Source of the DNA: Anaerolineae bacterium
Lineage (GTDB): Bacteria > Chloroflexota > Anaerolineae > B4-G1 > SLSP01
DNA: 49,323 nucleotides
Assembly (NCBI GenBank): GCA_016934645.1
Contig: JAFGSL010000532.1
Location: 1-49,323, forward strand
Direction: 5' to 3'
How positions within the stretch are numbered: position 1 is the stretch's first letter; each line of letters begins with the position of its first letter. Shown in pieces: positions 7,044-18,700 of this stretch. Below the pieces are notes generated by a model, which saw only the letters and a program-made list of their open reading frames with translations, did no database searches and had not been told where the DNA came from. The translations under genes and the position numbers were made by a program.

Positions 7044-10000
7044 CTAAGGCGTAATGGTGATGTTGACTGTAGCGGTATTGGTCAATCCTCCGGTATCGGT
7101 CAATTGGTAAGTGAAGCTATCGCTTGTCGCAGTTGTGATGACGTTGGTGTAACTGAAAGACCCATTAGTGTTAAGCGTCAGGTTGCCGTAGGCAACGTCC
7201 TGTATTAATCCGACTATAAGAGCACTCTGCGGATCCTCCACATCGCTGTCATTAGCGCGCACACCCAGGGTGGCGTTTCTGGTCAGCGTGCCGCCATTTG
7301 CCACGCTGTAATTGTCGTCCACCGCCATCGGTGCGTCGTTGACGGGATTAATCGTCATAGTGACGACTGCATTGGCGGAGGCGTAGTCGGTCCCGTCGCT
7401 GCCGTTCCAGTTGAAGGTGGTTATGCCATTCCAGTTTGCGTTGGGCGTAAACAGCAAATTGTTTAGCGAGCCTACGGGGATGACATCACCCATGGAGACA
7501 TTGCTTGCGCCGAGCTTGAGTGTGCCGTTGGCTGGCAGTGAAACGATCTCGACCTGAACCAGACTCTGGCAAGTATCCGTATCCGTAAACTGCGTCGTGA
7601 AGTCGATTGCTGCAAAGGTGATATCGTTATCTTCATTAGCAGCTTTGATGATATTCCCTACCGTTGGCCGGTTATTGGTTACATTGAACACTGTGGCGTT
7701 CGAGACGATGTTAATAGGATTGATGACGGTGACATTGTACGTGCCTGGTGTGTTCATGTAGCTTGATGGTATGGTCACAGTCAACCTGTTGCTGGTGATC
7801 GCGCTGGGGGTGAGATTGGGTTCTCCGGTCCAACCTACAGCGGAGTATCCGGCGAAGAAGTTCGTCCCAGTGATGGTCAAGGGGAAGTCGGCATGGCAAA
7901 CGTCAATTGTGTTGGGATAGAGCGTGCTAATGGTCGCGGCCGGATAGTTGATCGTGATATTGCTCGATGTGATCCGGCTGGAGGCCCAATTGGTGTTGCT
8001 GGCTCTTACCGTCACGGTATGCACTCCGTAGGTGCTCCAGCTATACGTCATAACGTCTTGCCAGTATAGGCCGCTAGACAGCGTGTTTGTGACCGGGGCG
8101 TGGACATCCGTGGACCACACATATTGGACGGGCGGCGTCGGATTGCCAGACGGAGCAGCGACGGTGGCTGTGAAGTTGTAATCCGTATCAATGACTCCGG
8201 TGCTGTCGCCGTTGAGTACGATGCTTGTCAGGGTTACCGGCGTCAACGCTGTGATGACGGGCAGGCTCTCGTTGTTGTCCGGTTCGTGATCAATGACCGG
8301 GCTGGCCACAACCGCGGTGTTGACAATGCCATACTGTCCGTTGATAACCTGCATATGGCTGAACGCTTCTTGGGTCACCGTTGCCGGGAATTGTACTCTG
8401 AGTGTCGTGCCTGCCGCTAACGGGGCTTCTTCGGTGCTGAGGTAGCAGACCAGGGTGCTGGTACCAGTACAATTGATCTGCGTGCTGACCGTTACTGTCA
8501 TCAGTTCTGGGGTTTGGTTGAGTTGATCCGAATCCATATAGACCCGGTATTGGAAGCATGGGTTGCCCGCAACGTTGAGGGGATAGGGCGTCGGCTGTAA
8601 TGCATCATCTGTATAGTATGTAGCAGGAGATCCTCCCGGTCCGGTGAAGGGGAGCGTCGAGGCGGATGGGTCACAAACGCCCAGAGCGTTATAGGGGAAC
8701 GTGCGGGCCTGGAATTTCATATCTGTAATGCCACGACGGTAGAGATTCTGTGCTTCATCGCTGGCTAGCGTGCGGTGGAAGATGGCAACTTCATCCAGAC
8801 TGCCCTGGAAATAAGGTTGGGTAGCTTGGAAAGAATATCCCAGATAGTTATAGTACGTGTACAGCGCCCCCACCTTGGGATGGCTATATGCTACACCATC
8901 AACGTAAAGCCATACCGTTGAAGCACCGTAGGTGTGGACGACGTGGTGCCATTTCCCGTCGGCGTAGTTGTCTGGTGCGCAGAGAGGGCTATCGACGTAG
9001 AGCTTGCTACAGAGTGCGCCATTGCTGAGGTAGAGGTCTTTGTCATTGTACCCGGGGTAGTAATAGTATTGGTAGAGTGTACTGAAGATGCCACAGTTTG
9101 CGCACGTGGTCTTGAACCACAGCGATATCGCATAAGTATCAGGATATTGGTATCCCCAGTTGTAGAGGAAATCGTTGGCGCCATCAAACCAGGGGGCATA
9201 TCCCAAGCGTCCGCTGTTGCCTGTGTGGGGACAACTGTCTCCATAGCAGTAGGCGTAGTTGCCGTTGCCAGAGTTGTCGGCGAAGTACATCGAATTGAGC
9301 GGTTCATTTAAGTGTAACAGCACCGTGTTGTTATTCATGCTGATGCCGCCGGTGCTGCTGCCGTAGCCACTCTCAGTTGCCTGGTTGTTGGGTAGCTCTT
9401 TCCCGACGGCCTGGCTTGGTATCCATCCTAGCATTCCCCAGGCGCCGGCCGTATACGTGATAACGTGTGAGTCGAAGTAGCCCGTGTACTGTGGCGCTTG
9501 TTGTTGGTATATCACGTTAATCTCATTGACCGTCAGGGCATGGTCGAACATTGCCATTTCGTCGATATAACCAGTGAATCCCTGGCCGATAAAGATTGGC
9601 TGATCGACCTCCAAGTATTGGTATGAGACGTTGCCGGTGACTGTAGCTTCCAATGCACCATCGACGTAGAGTTGTATTGTTCGTATGCCGCTCCGCACGG
9701 CGACGATGTGGTGCCATAGATTGTCGTTGATGTTACTGGCGCTGGCTATTGAGAATTCCCCATCTCCAAGGTTCATCCTGAAAACGGCTTTCCCGTTCTC
9801 CACACTGATCTGATAGAAGTCAGCCAGATAGGAGCTGTCTTGGCTGAAGATTGTGCCATAAGTATTCTGTGTCTTTACCCATGTCGCCACACTCCAGGGG
9901 TGAAGCCCGGGATACAGACTGGCATGATAGGGAACATAGATATATCTGCCCCCATAGAATTGTAGCGCTTTATCGAGTTTGCCGCTTGCGCCGACGGTGG

Positions 10001-13000
10001 GGCACGAACTGCACATTGCATCGTTGTTCTCGCAGGAACTGTCGTTGAAGGTGAAGGGAGGGCCACTGGTCTCATTTAAGTGTAAGAGAAGTACATTGCC
10101 GGTCATGTCAGCCCATTTGTCGGCGCTGCAATCATTAGGCAACTCAAAAAGTGTGGTCGCTACACCGAAGTCGAGTTCCAAGCTTGGCGTCTCCCATTTT
10201 GTACTGTGATGGTTTTCGCTGCCGCTAAAATCTGTAACTTCATCGTGTATAAACGTTGTGCCCTGCGGCGGTGTTGCTTCCAAGCCCTGGGGCAATACAT
10301 CGGTCAAAACGACGCCGGCCGCCGGTGAGGGACCGAGATTAGTGATAACGAGCGTGTACATCAGCACGTCGCCTTCTTTGGCTTTATCTGGCTCAACGAA
10401 TTTCGCGACCGCCAGGTCGGAGAGGGGATAAGTCGCCCGGTAGATGTCCCAATCGGCGCCGGCAAAGACGACGTTGGTGCCGTTCGCGCTGAATGCGGGG
10501 CTCGCATAGCCTTCGGCGGTACTTGGTGAGACAATGTCGTTATTGACGACGCTGTCGTAGATGTGCAGAGCTTCATCTGCTTCTGAAATGTACGCCACAC
10601 GCTTGCCGCTTGCGCTGATGTTGGGTTGATCGTAGTCTTGGTTGGTTTCCTGGGTTGGGATATGCGTAGTCGCGGATAGACTGAGAGTAGGGGTCAGCGT
10701 GATGTTTTGTACGAAGACTTGCCGGTATTGGAGCGGGTTACTCCCGTCGTAATCGGCGGTCGAGATAAAGGCAATGCGGATACCCTCGTCACTGACCGAG
10801 ATGGAGGGCTGTTCGTTGACGCTGTCGGTGAAGGATTGTGTGACTTGAATCAGTGGCTCTTTCACGGTGTTGTTTTCGATCTCTGCCAGGAAGATTTCCA
10901 GATTTTGTTCGGGGTTTTGTCCCAGGGGATCCTGGTTAGAGATGAAGGTGACATAACGCCCGTCCGGGCTGATGTCGGGTTGATCGTAGACGATCGCTGG
11001 TTGATTTGGCTCTGGTTGGGCAAAGGCCACGGTTGTGTAGTTGATGTACCAGGTGATATTGTCTGTTGTGGTAATTTCTGCCCGGTAGATACCTCCGGCG
11101 CCGGGCGTTTGTTCGTTTGTACCGGCCAGATCGACATCGGAGGCAAAGGTAACAAATTGCCCGTCGCCACTGATAGCCGGCAGGATGTTGACGCCGTTGG
11201 GGGTGTTGGTCACTTGCACTAAGGTCGCTTGGGTATCGCCCGGTTCGACCACTGCCATGAAGATTTCGAAGTTATTGTCGATGTTTTGTTGTTCGAATGT
11301 CGTATAGACGCCGCTGTGGTTGATCAATGCATTTGTCGCCACGCCGTCATCTAGATTTTGATCGGCGAAGAAGGCCACCCGTGTGCCGTCATTGTTGATT
11401 GTCGGCCCCAGGTTGAAGCCGCCCAAAATGCTGCCTTCGGAATTGGTGAGTTGGAGCGCAAAATCGTCGGGTTCGCCTTCATCGTTTACGTTGATGAGGA
11501 AAACTTCGATATTGCCGTCGTTCGCCGCGCCATCAGTCGACCAGAACGTGATGCGATTTCCCTTGGCGTTGACATCCGGCTCGTTGTTGACATCGTCGCT
11601 GCGCAGGCGGGTCGCGACCAATATCGCGTTCTCATAGGTAGTGGTGGCGAGTGTGGTTGATGAGGGCAAGAATTCGTATGTCTGTGGTTGTGTTGTGTCG
11701 TATGCGACGGGCGTTTGGACGACATTTTCGACCTGCAGTATCTCCGTCTCGGATTGGTCGGCCGGATAGGTCAATGGAATAAGGAGTGCCTGGGAAGTGT
11801 ACGATTTCATAACCAAAGGCAGATAGATGCTGTGGGTATAGTAACTGGGATCTATGACCCCCACGAAGAGCAAGCGTTGGGAAAAACCCGGCCGTGCGAT
11901 AGGGCAGGGCGTCCCCTTAACAGTCAAGGTTACGGTGTAGGTGCCTCTTTCTGTATAGCTGTATGGATCGGTGCGCCAGTTCGTCCCCGTTGTGGCGGTA
12001 CCATCGCCAAAATCCCAGTAGTATGTCACCGAATCGCTGACTTCAGTCACTCTGCCCTCTAGCCGGATTTCCTGGCCTGGCATAATCGTTGTGTGGGGGC
12101 TGATTAAGTTGCCGGTCTTGACATCGCGTACATCGATGGAAAGGACGTTGGGCCACACGCATGTCGTCGCCCGTACTCTGTAGGGCGGACTGATGCCACC
12201 ATTGGAGGCGCTATAGGCTGTCCCGGAGTCACGCGCCAGGACTTGGATGCGGAAGCGCGCATTATCGCTGATCGCCTGATCCTTTTTCGCATCCCAGATA
12301 AAGACTCCTCGCGTTCCGATGCGGCTGGGCTGTGTGATGTACTGGGTCGTTGAGACGGGAGTCGCCTTTTTCCACATACTGCCGCCGCTCAGGGAGTACT
12401 CAAACAGTGTGTCGACCACAGCGTTTTTGTCGGGGTCGTAGAGGGTGTAAGTAATATTTACCGTAGGTTGCAGTGGCCCAGCGATAACTTTCGCCGACGA
12501 AAAGAGATACCCGTCATCGGTGTTGCCGGGGCGTTCGATGCTGACGTAGGGTGGGGTGTTGGGTAGGCGGTTCTGATTGGCCTGTCGGGCATAATGGGTG
12601 GGGATGACGGTTGTATTTTCATAGACACCACTTCCGCCGCCTGTCCCGTCGCGACTGACCGCCAGGTCCATATCACCGTCGTGGTCGTAATCGCCCCAGG
12701 CCAACCCTGTGGTGCGGACAATTGCACTGGACTCCCAGGCCTTGCGTAAGTTGCACACCCCCGGTGTGCTGGTACGATTTTCGTAGATCACGTCATTGGC
12801 GTCTTCTTTGCCGATGGCCAACTCGGGGTACCCATCATTGTTCCAGTCACCCCAGGCCACGCTGGTTGTTTTGCTGAAAGCGGTAGTGAAGGTGCAGACA
12901 GGGGTATCGCCGAATGTGTGACCTGTGTTTTCCCAAACATAATCGTAAGTGCCTTTATTCCCTACTGCCAGGTCCAAGTCGCCGTCGTTATCGTAGTCAG

Positions 13001-15596
13001 CCCAATCAATGCTGCTCGTGTGTTGCGGTGTGGTGAGGGGAGAAGTCCACGCGAGGGTGAAACTGGCGTCCCCCTGGTTGGTATATACGCTTGTCGGGCC
13101 GTCATCAATACCCATAGCAAAATCAAGATAGTAGTTTTTGTCGACATCGCCCCAAACTAGACTGCTTACAGTTCCCGAAACTTCTATGGAAAAGCTAGGC
13201 TCGGTGGCTAAACCCGTATTCCCGTTGAGATAGAGTTTGACAACGCCTTTGCCCGCTGCGTTTTCTGTGCTGATCAGCATGTCCAACAAACCATCATCGT
13301 CAGCATCTCCCCACGCCACACTGTGGAGTTGGTATTCTTGAGTACGGACGGTTGCTGGCGATATATTGATATCATTTGTGGTATTATCGACTTGTGTATT
13401 GTGATAGACTTGCAGTTTGTCAACGGTTCCGATTGCCATATCCAGCATGCTGTCGTTCGTCATATCACCGAACGCAACATACTGTGGCCCCAGACCGCTG
13501 GAGAAGAACCGCCTTCTTTTGTCGAAGATGCCGTCGTTGTTGACCCACAGTCGGGCAAACAGTTCTGTTCTCCCACTGCCGAAGAGCAAGTCGAAATCGC
13601 CATCGTTGTCATAATCGCCAAATCCAACACTGGCGGTATTCTGACTGTCGATCAACGTTAGTTTTGAATTAAGCTTTGGTGTTAAGGCGCTAAAGACGAT
13701 ACTTGGACCGTCGCGGTTGGTCAAAACTAGGTCCAGATTGTGCTTGCCGCTGATATCGATGCCGCGTACACTCCAGGTCTGTCCACTGATATACGGAATC
13801 CCGATCGTTTTGACGAAGCGTTGGGTTGCATCGTCATATTGGTAAATGCCCGGCTGGGTATCTGGAACCACGATTTCCAGGCGTCTGTCGCCGTTGAAAT
13901 CGCCCCAATCCAGGCTTAAGGGTGTGAAGAACTGAATCGTGCGGATGGTTGCATTGATGCGTTTGAGTGCGGTGTTATCCTGGTTTTCGTAAATGCGGAC
14001 TAGCCGTTGCAAAGGGTAGGCTGCGGCGAGGTCCAGAAATCCATCATCATTATAGTCACCCCAGGCGAGATCGTAGGGAACGTACTGGAGTTTCGTGTCG
14101 ATATCAAGAACGGTGACTCTGGTGAAGGGGTTCGTCATCGTCAGTGGTCCTGCCCCGGTGACACCATTTCTCAGTACCCTGAGAACATTAGGAAAGACGC
14201 CGATGGCGAGGTCTAAATCTCCATCGTGGTCAAAATCAGCGGGGCCGAGCGCGGCGGTGGCTTTGTCACTCAAGCAGACCGTTTGCGTGATGAGGTCACT
14301 ATTCACGAAGTGTCCTGTCCCATCGTTGCGATAGAGTACGATAGGGCACGTTGCATTCAGCACGTTTGTGCTGGCGACAATGTCAATATCACCGTCGCCG
14401 TCGAAGTCGCCTGCTTCCACCCGCATGAGTTTAGCCGTAGATGTGAGCACTTCCGCGGAGACAAATCGCGCGGTTGTCTGATCATACTTGTAGAAGTAAT
14501 TCAGGCCCGGTTGCCCTGAGATGAGAGGGATGCCCTCGCGGTCGACCTCGCCTATGGCAATGAGTTCCAGTTGTGGCGTGCTGGGATCGAAATCACTCCA
14601 TCGTACCCCATAGGAGGCGCGGGGACGGTCGTTTTCATATCGCGGCGATGTATAGAACGGTTCCAGGGTCCCCTTGTTGTTGAGATAGATGGTCGTGCCG
14701 AGCGCCGAACCTAAAGCCAGGTCTAGGTCGCCGTCTCGATCAAAGTCTCCCCAGTCCTGACTGATTGTGCCGCCAATGTCGGCAGACTGCCATGTGGGGA
14801 CCGAAGAAATCCCCATCCCTTCGATGCGGACAAGGGCTGTTAGGGCAAGCTCTTCGCCATTGATAGCGCCGCCCGATACTCCATTCACATCGTAAAAAGC
14901 GAAGATGCGGTTGATAAAGCTGCTGTATTCAGGTTGGCCGATAACGCGTCCTGAAAGCGTGACGGAAACCTTCTCACCGCTCAATAATTCTGGGATGTAC
15001 CATCTGACCTCGCGGCGTGTGGTGATGGTGATCACGCGATTGGAAGGATCGGTTATCGGCGTTGCTTCGTAGCCAAAGGTCCACGTGATATTTGCAGATG
15101 ATGTTGCTGTGATATTATCCAAGGCGTTCGGCGGCAGATAATCGATGACGACGATGTTGGTGAATGAATAAGGCTCCGAGTTGGCGAATTCGATGGTATA
15201 GGTGATGAAACTGCCGTTATAGGCGCTGTTCTCCTGACCGTCATTGTCGCCTGGGTCCACGGTTTGTGATAGCGTGACACTGGTACTTGAGAAGCCGGTG
15301 TCCACTTTTTGGTAAAGCTCTGCCAACCGGTCTGTACTGACAAAATCGAGCTTGGGTTGCGGTGGCAGGGTATCCATAGTGGGAGGTGTCTCGTCTCCAT
15401 ACGGATCTCCCAGATGTGGGGCTGTTTCCTTGATGGTCACGGGCAATAGATATGGGAAAGCCATTGTGTGAGCCACTGGGGCGAATTGGACGTTTGCTGC
15501 CGCAGCTTGGAACGTTGGGGTCATAAGCAGTACAAAGAGCACACATCCACTCATCAGTTTGTGGAGCACAGATTTCTGGTTGGTCTTTGATGGCAT
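7044..15596 (-). CDS. Giant secreted multidomain protein (VCBS/FG-GAP, PKD, TolB-like, LamG, cadherin-like)
   Basis: A 2850-aa exported protein. The ATG at 15596 follows GGGAGGG and opens a signal peptide (KLMSGCVLFVLLMTPTFQAAAA). Order: DUF11-like region (about 90-190); about 14 VCBS/FG-GAP repeats with calcium-binding DxDxDGxxD loops, such as DWGDFDRDGDLDLALGS (about 260-1010); PKD domain (YWDFGDGTATTG); beta-propeller-like repeats (RVAFFADQN, YVTFISNQD); second DUF11 domain; two LamG-type lectin folds (SVATWVKTQN, AISLWFKTTC); PKD/Ig; an IPT-like domain; and two cadherin/Big-type domains ending VNITITP. No LPXTG motif or C-terminal TM is visible. It looks like a surface or matrix adhesin, perhaps a receptor-binding or anchoring partner of the injection system. 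Adjacency alone suggests that link. Confidence 0.85.
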   Translation of the reverse strand: MPSKTNQKSVLHKLMSGCVLFVLLMTPTFQAAAANVQFAPVAHTMAFPYLLPVTIKETAPHLGDPYGDETPPTMDTLPPQPKLDFVSTDRLAELYQKVDTGFSSTSVTLSQTVDPGDNDGQENSAYNGSFITYTIEFANSEPYSFTNIVVIDYLPPNALDNITATSSANITWTFGYEATPITDPSNRVITITTRREVRWYIPELLSGEKVSVTLSGRVIGQPEYSSFINRIFAFYDVNGVSGGAINGEELALTALVRIEGMGISSVPTWQSADIGGTISQDWGDFDRDGDLDLALGSALGTTIYLNNKGTLEPFYTSPRYENDRPRASYGVRWSDFDPSTPQLELIAIGEVDREGIPLISGQPGLNYFYKYDQTTARFVSAEVLTSTAKLMRVEAGDFDGDGDIDIVASTNVLNATCPIVLYRNDGTGHFVNSDLITQTVCLSDKATAALGPADFDHDGDLDLAIGVFPNVLRVLRNGVTGAGPLTMTNPFTRVTVLDIDTKLQYVPYDLAWGDYNDDGFLDLAAAYPLQRLVRIYENQDNTALKRINATIRTIQFFTPLSLDWGDFNGDRRLEIVVPDTQPGIYQYDDATQRFVKTIGIPYISGQTWSVRGIDISGKHNLDLVLTNRDGPSIVFSALTPKLNSKLTLIDSQNTASVGFGDYDNDGDFDLLFGSGRTELFARLWVNNDGIFDKRRRFFSSGLGPQYVAFGDMTNDSMLDMAIGTVDKLQVYHNTQVDNTTNDINISPATVRTQEYQLHSVAWGDADDDGLLDMLISTENAAGKGVVKLYLNGNTGLATEPSFSIEVSGTVSSLVWGDVDKNYYLDFAMGIDDGPTSVYTNQGDASFTLAWTSPLTTPQHTSSIDWADYDNDGDLDLAVGNKGTYDYVWENTGHTFGDTPVCTFTTAFSKTTSVAWGDWNNDGYPELAIGKEDANDVIYENRTSTPGVCNLRKAWESSAIVRTTGLAWGDYDHDGDMDLAVSRDGTGGGSGVYENTTVIPTHYARQANQNRLPNTPPYVSIERPGNTDDGYLFSSAKVIAGPLQPTVNITYTLYDPDKNAVVDTLFEYSLSGGSMWKKATPVSTTQYITQPSRIGTRGVFIWDAKKDQAISDNARFRIQVLARDSGTAYSASNGGISPPYRVRATTCVWPNVLSIDVRDVKTGNLISPHTTIMPGQEIRLEGRVTEVSDSVTYYWDFGDGTATTGTNWRTDPYSYTERGTYTVTLTVKGTPCPIARPGFSQRLLFVGVIDPSYYTHSIYLPLVMKSYTSQALLIPLTYPADQSETEILQVENVVQTPVAYDTTQPQTYEFLPSSTTLATTTYENAILVATRLRSDDVNNEPDVNAKGNRITFWSTDGAANDGNIEVFLINVNDEGEPDDFALQLTNSEGSILGGFNLGPTINNDGTRVAFFADQNLDDGVATNALINHSGVYTTFEQQNIDNNFEIFMAVVEPGDTQATLVQVTNTPNGVNILPAISGDGQFVTFASDVDLAGTNEQTPGAGGIYRAEITTTDNITWYINYTTVAFAQPEPNQPAIVYDQPDISPDGRYVTFISNQDPLGQNPEQNLEIFLAEIENNTVKEPLIQVTQSFTDSVNEQPSISVSDEGIRIAFISTADYDGSNPLQYRQVFVQNITLTPTLSLSATTHIPTQETNQDYDQPNISASGKRVAYISEADEALHIYDSVVNNDIVSPSTAEGYASPAFSANGTNVVFAGADWDIYRATYPLSDLAVAKFVEPDKAKEGDVLMYTLVITNLGPSPAAGVVLTDVLPQGLEATPPQGTTFIHDEVTDFSGSENHHSTKWETPSLELDFGVATTLFELPNDCSADKWADMTGNVLLLHLNETSGPPFTFNDSSCENNDAMCSSCPTVGASGKLDKALQFYGGRYIYVPYHASLYPGLHPWSVATWVKTQNTYGTIFSQDSSYLADFYQISVENGKAVFRMNLGDGEFSIASASNINDNLWHHIVAVRSGIRTIQLYVDGALEATVTGNVSYQYLEVDQPIFIGQGFTGYIDEMAMFDHALTVNEINVIYQQQAPQYTGYFDSHVITYTAGAWGMLGWIPSQAVGKELPNNQATESGYGSSTGGISMNNNTVLLHLNEPLNSMYFADNSGNGNYAYCYGDSCPHTGNSGRLGYAPWFDGANDFLYNWGYQYPDTYAISLWFKTTCANCGIFSTLYQYYYYPGYNDKDLYLSNGALCSKLYVDSPLCAPDNYADGKWHHVVHTYGASTVWLYVDGVAYSHPKVGALYTYYNYLGYSFQATQPYFQGSLDEVAIFHRTLASDEAQNLYRRGITDMKFQARTFPYNALGVCDPSASTLPFTGPGGSPATYYTDDALQPTPYPLNVAGNPCFQYRVYMDSDQLNQTPELMTVTVSTQINCTGTSTLVCYLSTEEAPLAAGTTLRVQFPATVTQEAFSHMQVINGQYGIVNTAVVASPVIDHEPDNNESLPVITALTPVTLTSIVLNGDSTGVIDTDYNFTATVAAPSGNPTPPVQYVWSTDVHAPVTNTLSSGLYWQDVMTYSWSTYGVHTVTVRASNTNWASSRITSSNITINYPAATISTLYPNTIDVCHADFPLTITGTNFFAGYSAVGWTGEPNLTPSAITSNRLTVTIPSSYMNTPGTYNVTVINPINIVSNATVFNVTNNRPTVGNIIKAANEDNDITFAAIDFTTQFTDTDTCQSLVQVEIVSLPANGTLKLGASNVSMGDVIPVGSLNNLLFTPNANWNGITTFNWNGSDGTDYASANAVVTMTINPVNDAPMAVDDNYSVANGGTLTRNATLGVRANDSDVEDPQSALIVGLIQDVAYGNLTLNTNGSFSYTNVITTATSDSFTYQLTDTGGLTNTATVNITITP

Positions 15597-15635
15597 GATT
15601 TCCCTCCCGGATCCAATGGACCTGTTATTTGTAGA

Positions 15636-15669
15636 GAAGCCTGTCCGGTGTAGGTCATGGGCAGGCTTC
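15636..15669 (-). terminator. Hairpin between the FHA-TM gene and the giant gene
   Basis: GAAGCCTG and CAGGCTTC pair, extended by a CC/GG pair after a mismatch, in the 133-bp gap before the giant gene. It may be a partial terminator or a processing site. No clear promoter is seen in this gap. Confidence 0.5.
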
Positions 15670-15729
15670 GTCAATGATTTAGCAGATTGTCGCCAGCATC
15701 AGCATAGATCGCTTTACTGCTGGGCTATG

Positions 15730-18700
15730 TTATGGTGTTGGCGTAGCGCAAGGTAAAGTATACCAGATATTGGGGCTTGGATTGCTCTCTTTCTGCGTAT
15801 TGTCGATATCGCGGTAGACGGCGACAACATAGTATCCTTTCCCGCAGTTGGGATTGACGGGGTCTTCCCATGATCTCTCCGCCGGGTCTATGAGATCTGA
15901 CACTTGTACAAAGGTGTCAGGCGTCTGTGAAGATTCTCCCCGGTAAACTCTGAATCCTTCGATGAGGTCCTGGTCGGCGATGGCATAATCCCATTCGATG
16001 GTGATCGGTGGCGTTTGTTGCATCGCTGCCGGCCCGCGAACGTTGGTGGGCGCTGGCGGTTTGTCGACTGGCTTGAGTGTGATTTGAATGTAAGCGTGTA
16101 CCGGTGCGCCATTGGGATCCAGATGGATCGCTGCTAAATCGTATTGCCCTGCCCCGGATACGATCACCGGTAATTGCCCTTGCAAAGCCTGATCCCCATA
16201 GGCAGTTTGTACCCCAGTTTGTGAAACAAATTCAAGGGTGGTTTTGGACGCATTAACAGTTGTCCACGACAACAAGATGTTCGCCCCAAATTTGACCTCA
16301 TAAGCTTTGGTATTGGTTGGGTCGCCGACCACAGCGATTGCCACAACCGGATTCTCATCGCCTGCGCTAGCTTCGAATTTCGTAATAGATGGGTCTGGAG
16401 GTAGTGGAGTGGGTGTTGGTGGTGGATCCTCGGCTGTGAGTTGGATCATCTTGGATGCTTTGATCTCGTCTTCGTAATAGGCCTTGAGAATAAAGAAGGT
16501 GTCGTCAGAAATGGTGATATTCATCTGCCCACTTGGACTGAGGTTACTTACCGTGCCCATTGTCGCACCTTCGATCTCGATGTTCGTTGTGTCCCCCGTA
16601 ACGGACCAGACCAGTGTCACTTGTTTGGATTCGCCGTGATAGAAATCGCCGGTGTAGGTGCCCTCGAACAGATTGATCACCACTGGCTGCGGCTGTGGCG
16701 TGGGTGTTGGCGCCGGATTGACGATGACGCGCACCACGATGCTGCTGACGACACTCTTTTCGATGTCGCCCTCTTTGTAGAAAGCTGTCAGACGATAGTC
16801 GGTGGTCTCCGGGGGTTTGTGTGTGGTGCTGCCCAACGGCGGAAAATCCCCCGGCAAGTTGGTGATATTTACTTTCGTAGCGTTGGGTACTTGCCACTCG
16901 ATGGTGACGATCTCTCCGGCGGTGATCTCCAACGGTCGTGCCGTGAAGCGCTGAGGAACGGGTACCGGTACTGGTGTCGGTGAAGGTGTGATGACGAAGA
17001 CGGACAGGCCTGCTTCGGAAGCCGGAGTGCCCTCGCCAGTGTAGAGATTCCTGGCGACCAGTTTATAGGCAGTGTTGATCTGCGGCGAAATGTCACGCTG
17101 AGCGATGTACTCTGTCGTTGGTAGCAGTTGTGGTTCGCCGTTGGTCGCAAGTTCGACTTCGCTGGCATTGAGCACAGTCCAACGCAGATTGACCGCATCT
17201 CCCTGGAAGATGCGGTATGAGGTCGCGTCAAGTTGCTCGCGGTAACCTTCGAGACTGAAGGATTGGATGATAGGATAAATGGGCTTGACATTAATTCTAA
17301 CATCTTTCGTTGATACAATTAGTGGATCGAATGTCTGGGGAAAGATGGGATCGAGAAGGGGGAAGAGGAAGCTCTCAGAACGCAGGATGTAGACACCGGA
17401 ATAGATTGGGCTGATACGTACCTGCCCGTTGCGCTTCCTGTTGGTATCGATGAGTGGATTGCGCGTCTCCACCGGATCGACGGAGACATTGTTGGAAAAC
17501 GCCGAGGTTTTCCATGAAATTACCACTTCTTCACCGGATGTGATTGTGGTTTCGGATAGGCCGTTTGCCATCAGTGATTGCGCGTTGGGTTTGAAGATCA
17601 ACACGGTCAATATCGCCAGACTGAGAAGGATGAAGATGAGCGACAAAGGACCGAGAAGCGGTTTGCTCCTGAGTTGTCCCAGCAGCGAACGTGTCGCTTG
17701 CTCGGCCTCTTGCATCGTAATGGTGGCAGTATAGGGGTGGATACGTCTTCGCATTCCGAAAAAAGGCCGTTTGGTCGGTGTAACGTAGATAGGTACGGCG
17801 ACTGTTTCGTCGGGCTGGAGTGGAATTTGTGCTTGAATGGCCAGCCGGGTTTTTTCTTCGGGGATTTCAAACTCGAAGTTGCAGACCTTTTCGTCATCTT
17901 CAGCAGTCAACCGGAAAGTCGTCGCGGCATTGCTCTGGTTAGTGATGGGGATCAAGGCCTGGGCTGTTTGCCTGCGCCACGAGACGTTCTGCTGCTTGGG
18001 CGAGAGTTCTCCTATCTTGAAGGCGTAATAGGGGGTAACGGTGACCGTCGCGTTCAAACGGCTGCTGTGTCCAGAGTGATTCGGTGACGTGATGATGAAC
18101 GCTACATTGTAGATACCCGCTAGACTGGAGGGATGGCGGGGTAGCATAACCTGGACAAAGACGGTGCCTCGATCTCCCTCATTCAAGTTGATCTGCGGCG
18201 GTGTAATAGTGACCCAATCGGGATCCAATCCTTCGACGTTGACCGCAAACGTTGCCACGATGGGGCTGCCGTTGATGACAGTAATTTCAAACATCACCGG
18301 TTGATCAACATTGAGCGTGACTTCACGCTGTGCAATTTGCGCTACGCTAAATTCGTCGATGTGGTCTGGTTGGGGTGTGCTCAAGCGCCAGGATTGGATG
18401 CCCGTTTCTGCTGTCGCTCTGGTGGGTACAATCGCCCGTGTGCTTTGTGTGGGCGCGGGTGTCGTAGCTGCTGCCGGGGTCGGTTTGAGCAGTGCGCTGG
18501 ATGCCACACTGGTCCCCGATTCCTCAAGCAGAATGATGAGGTGACTATCGATCTCCAGCGTGTCCCAATTTTGCAACATTGTAGAGATGTTGGGGGATAG
18601 TACCTTACCGGCCAATCGGGTTCCGCCCTGTTCGCTCAGGATAACAATCTCGTAAGGCTTGTGGCGGTGATCCAGGACCGCATGGAAGGGGGCTACGTTG

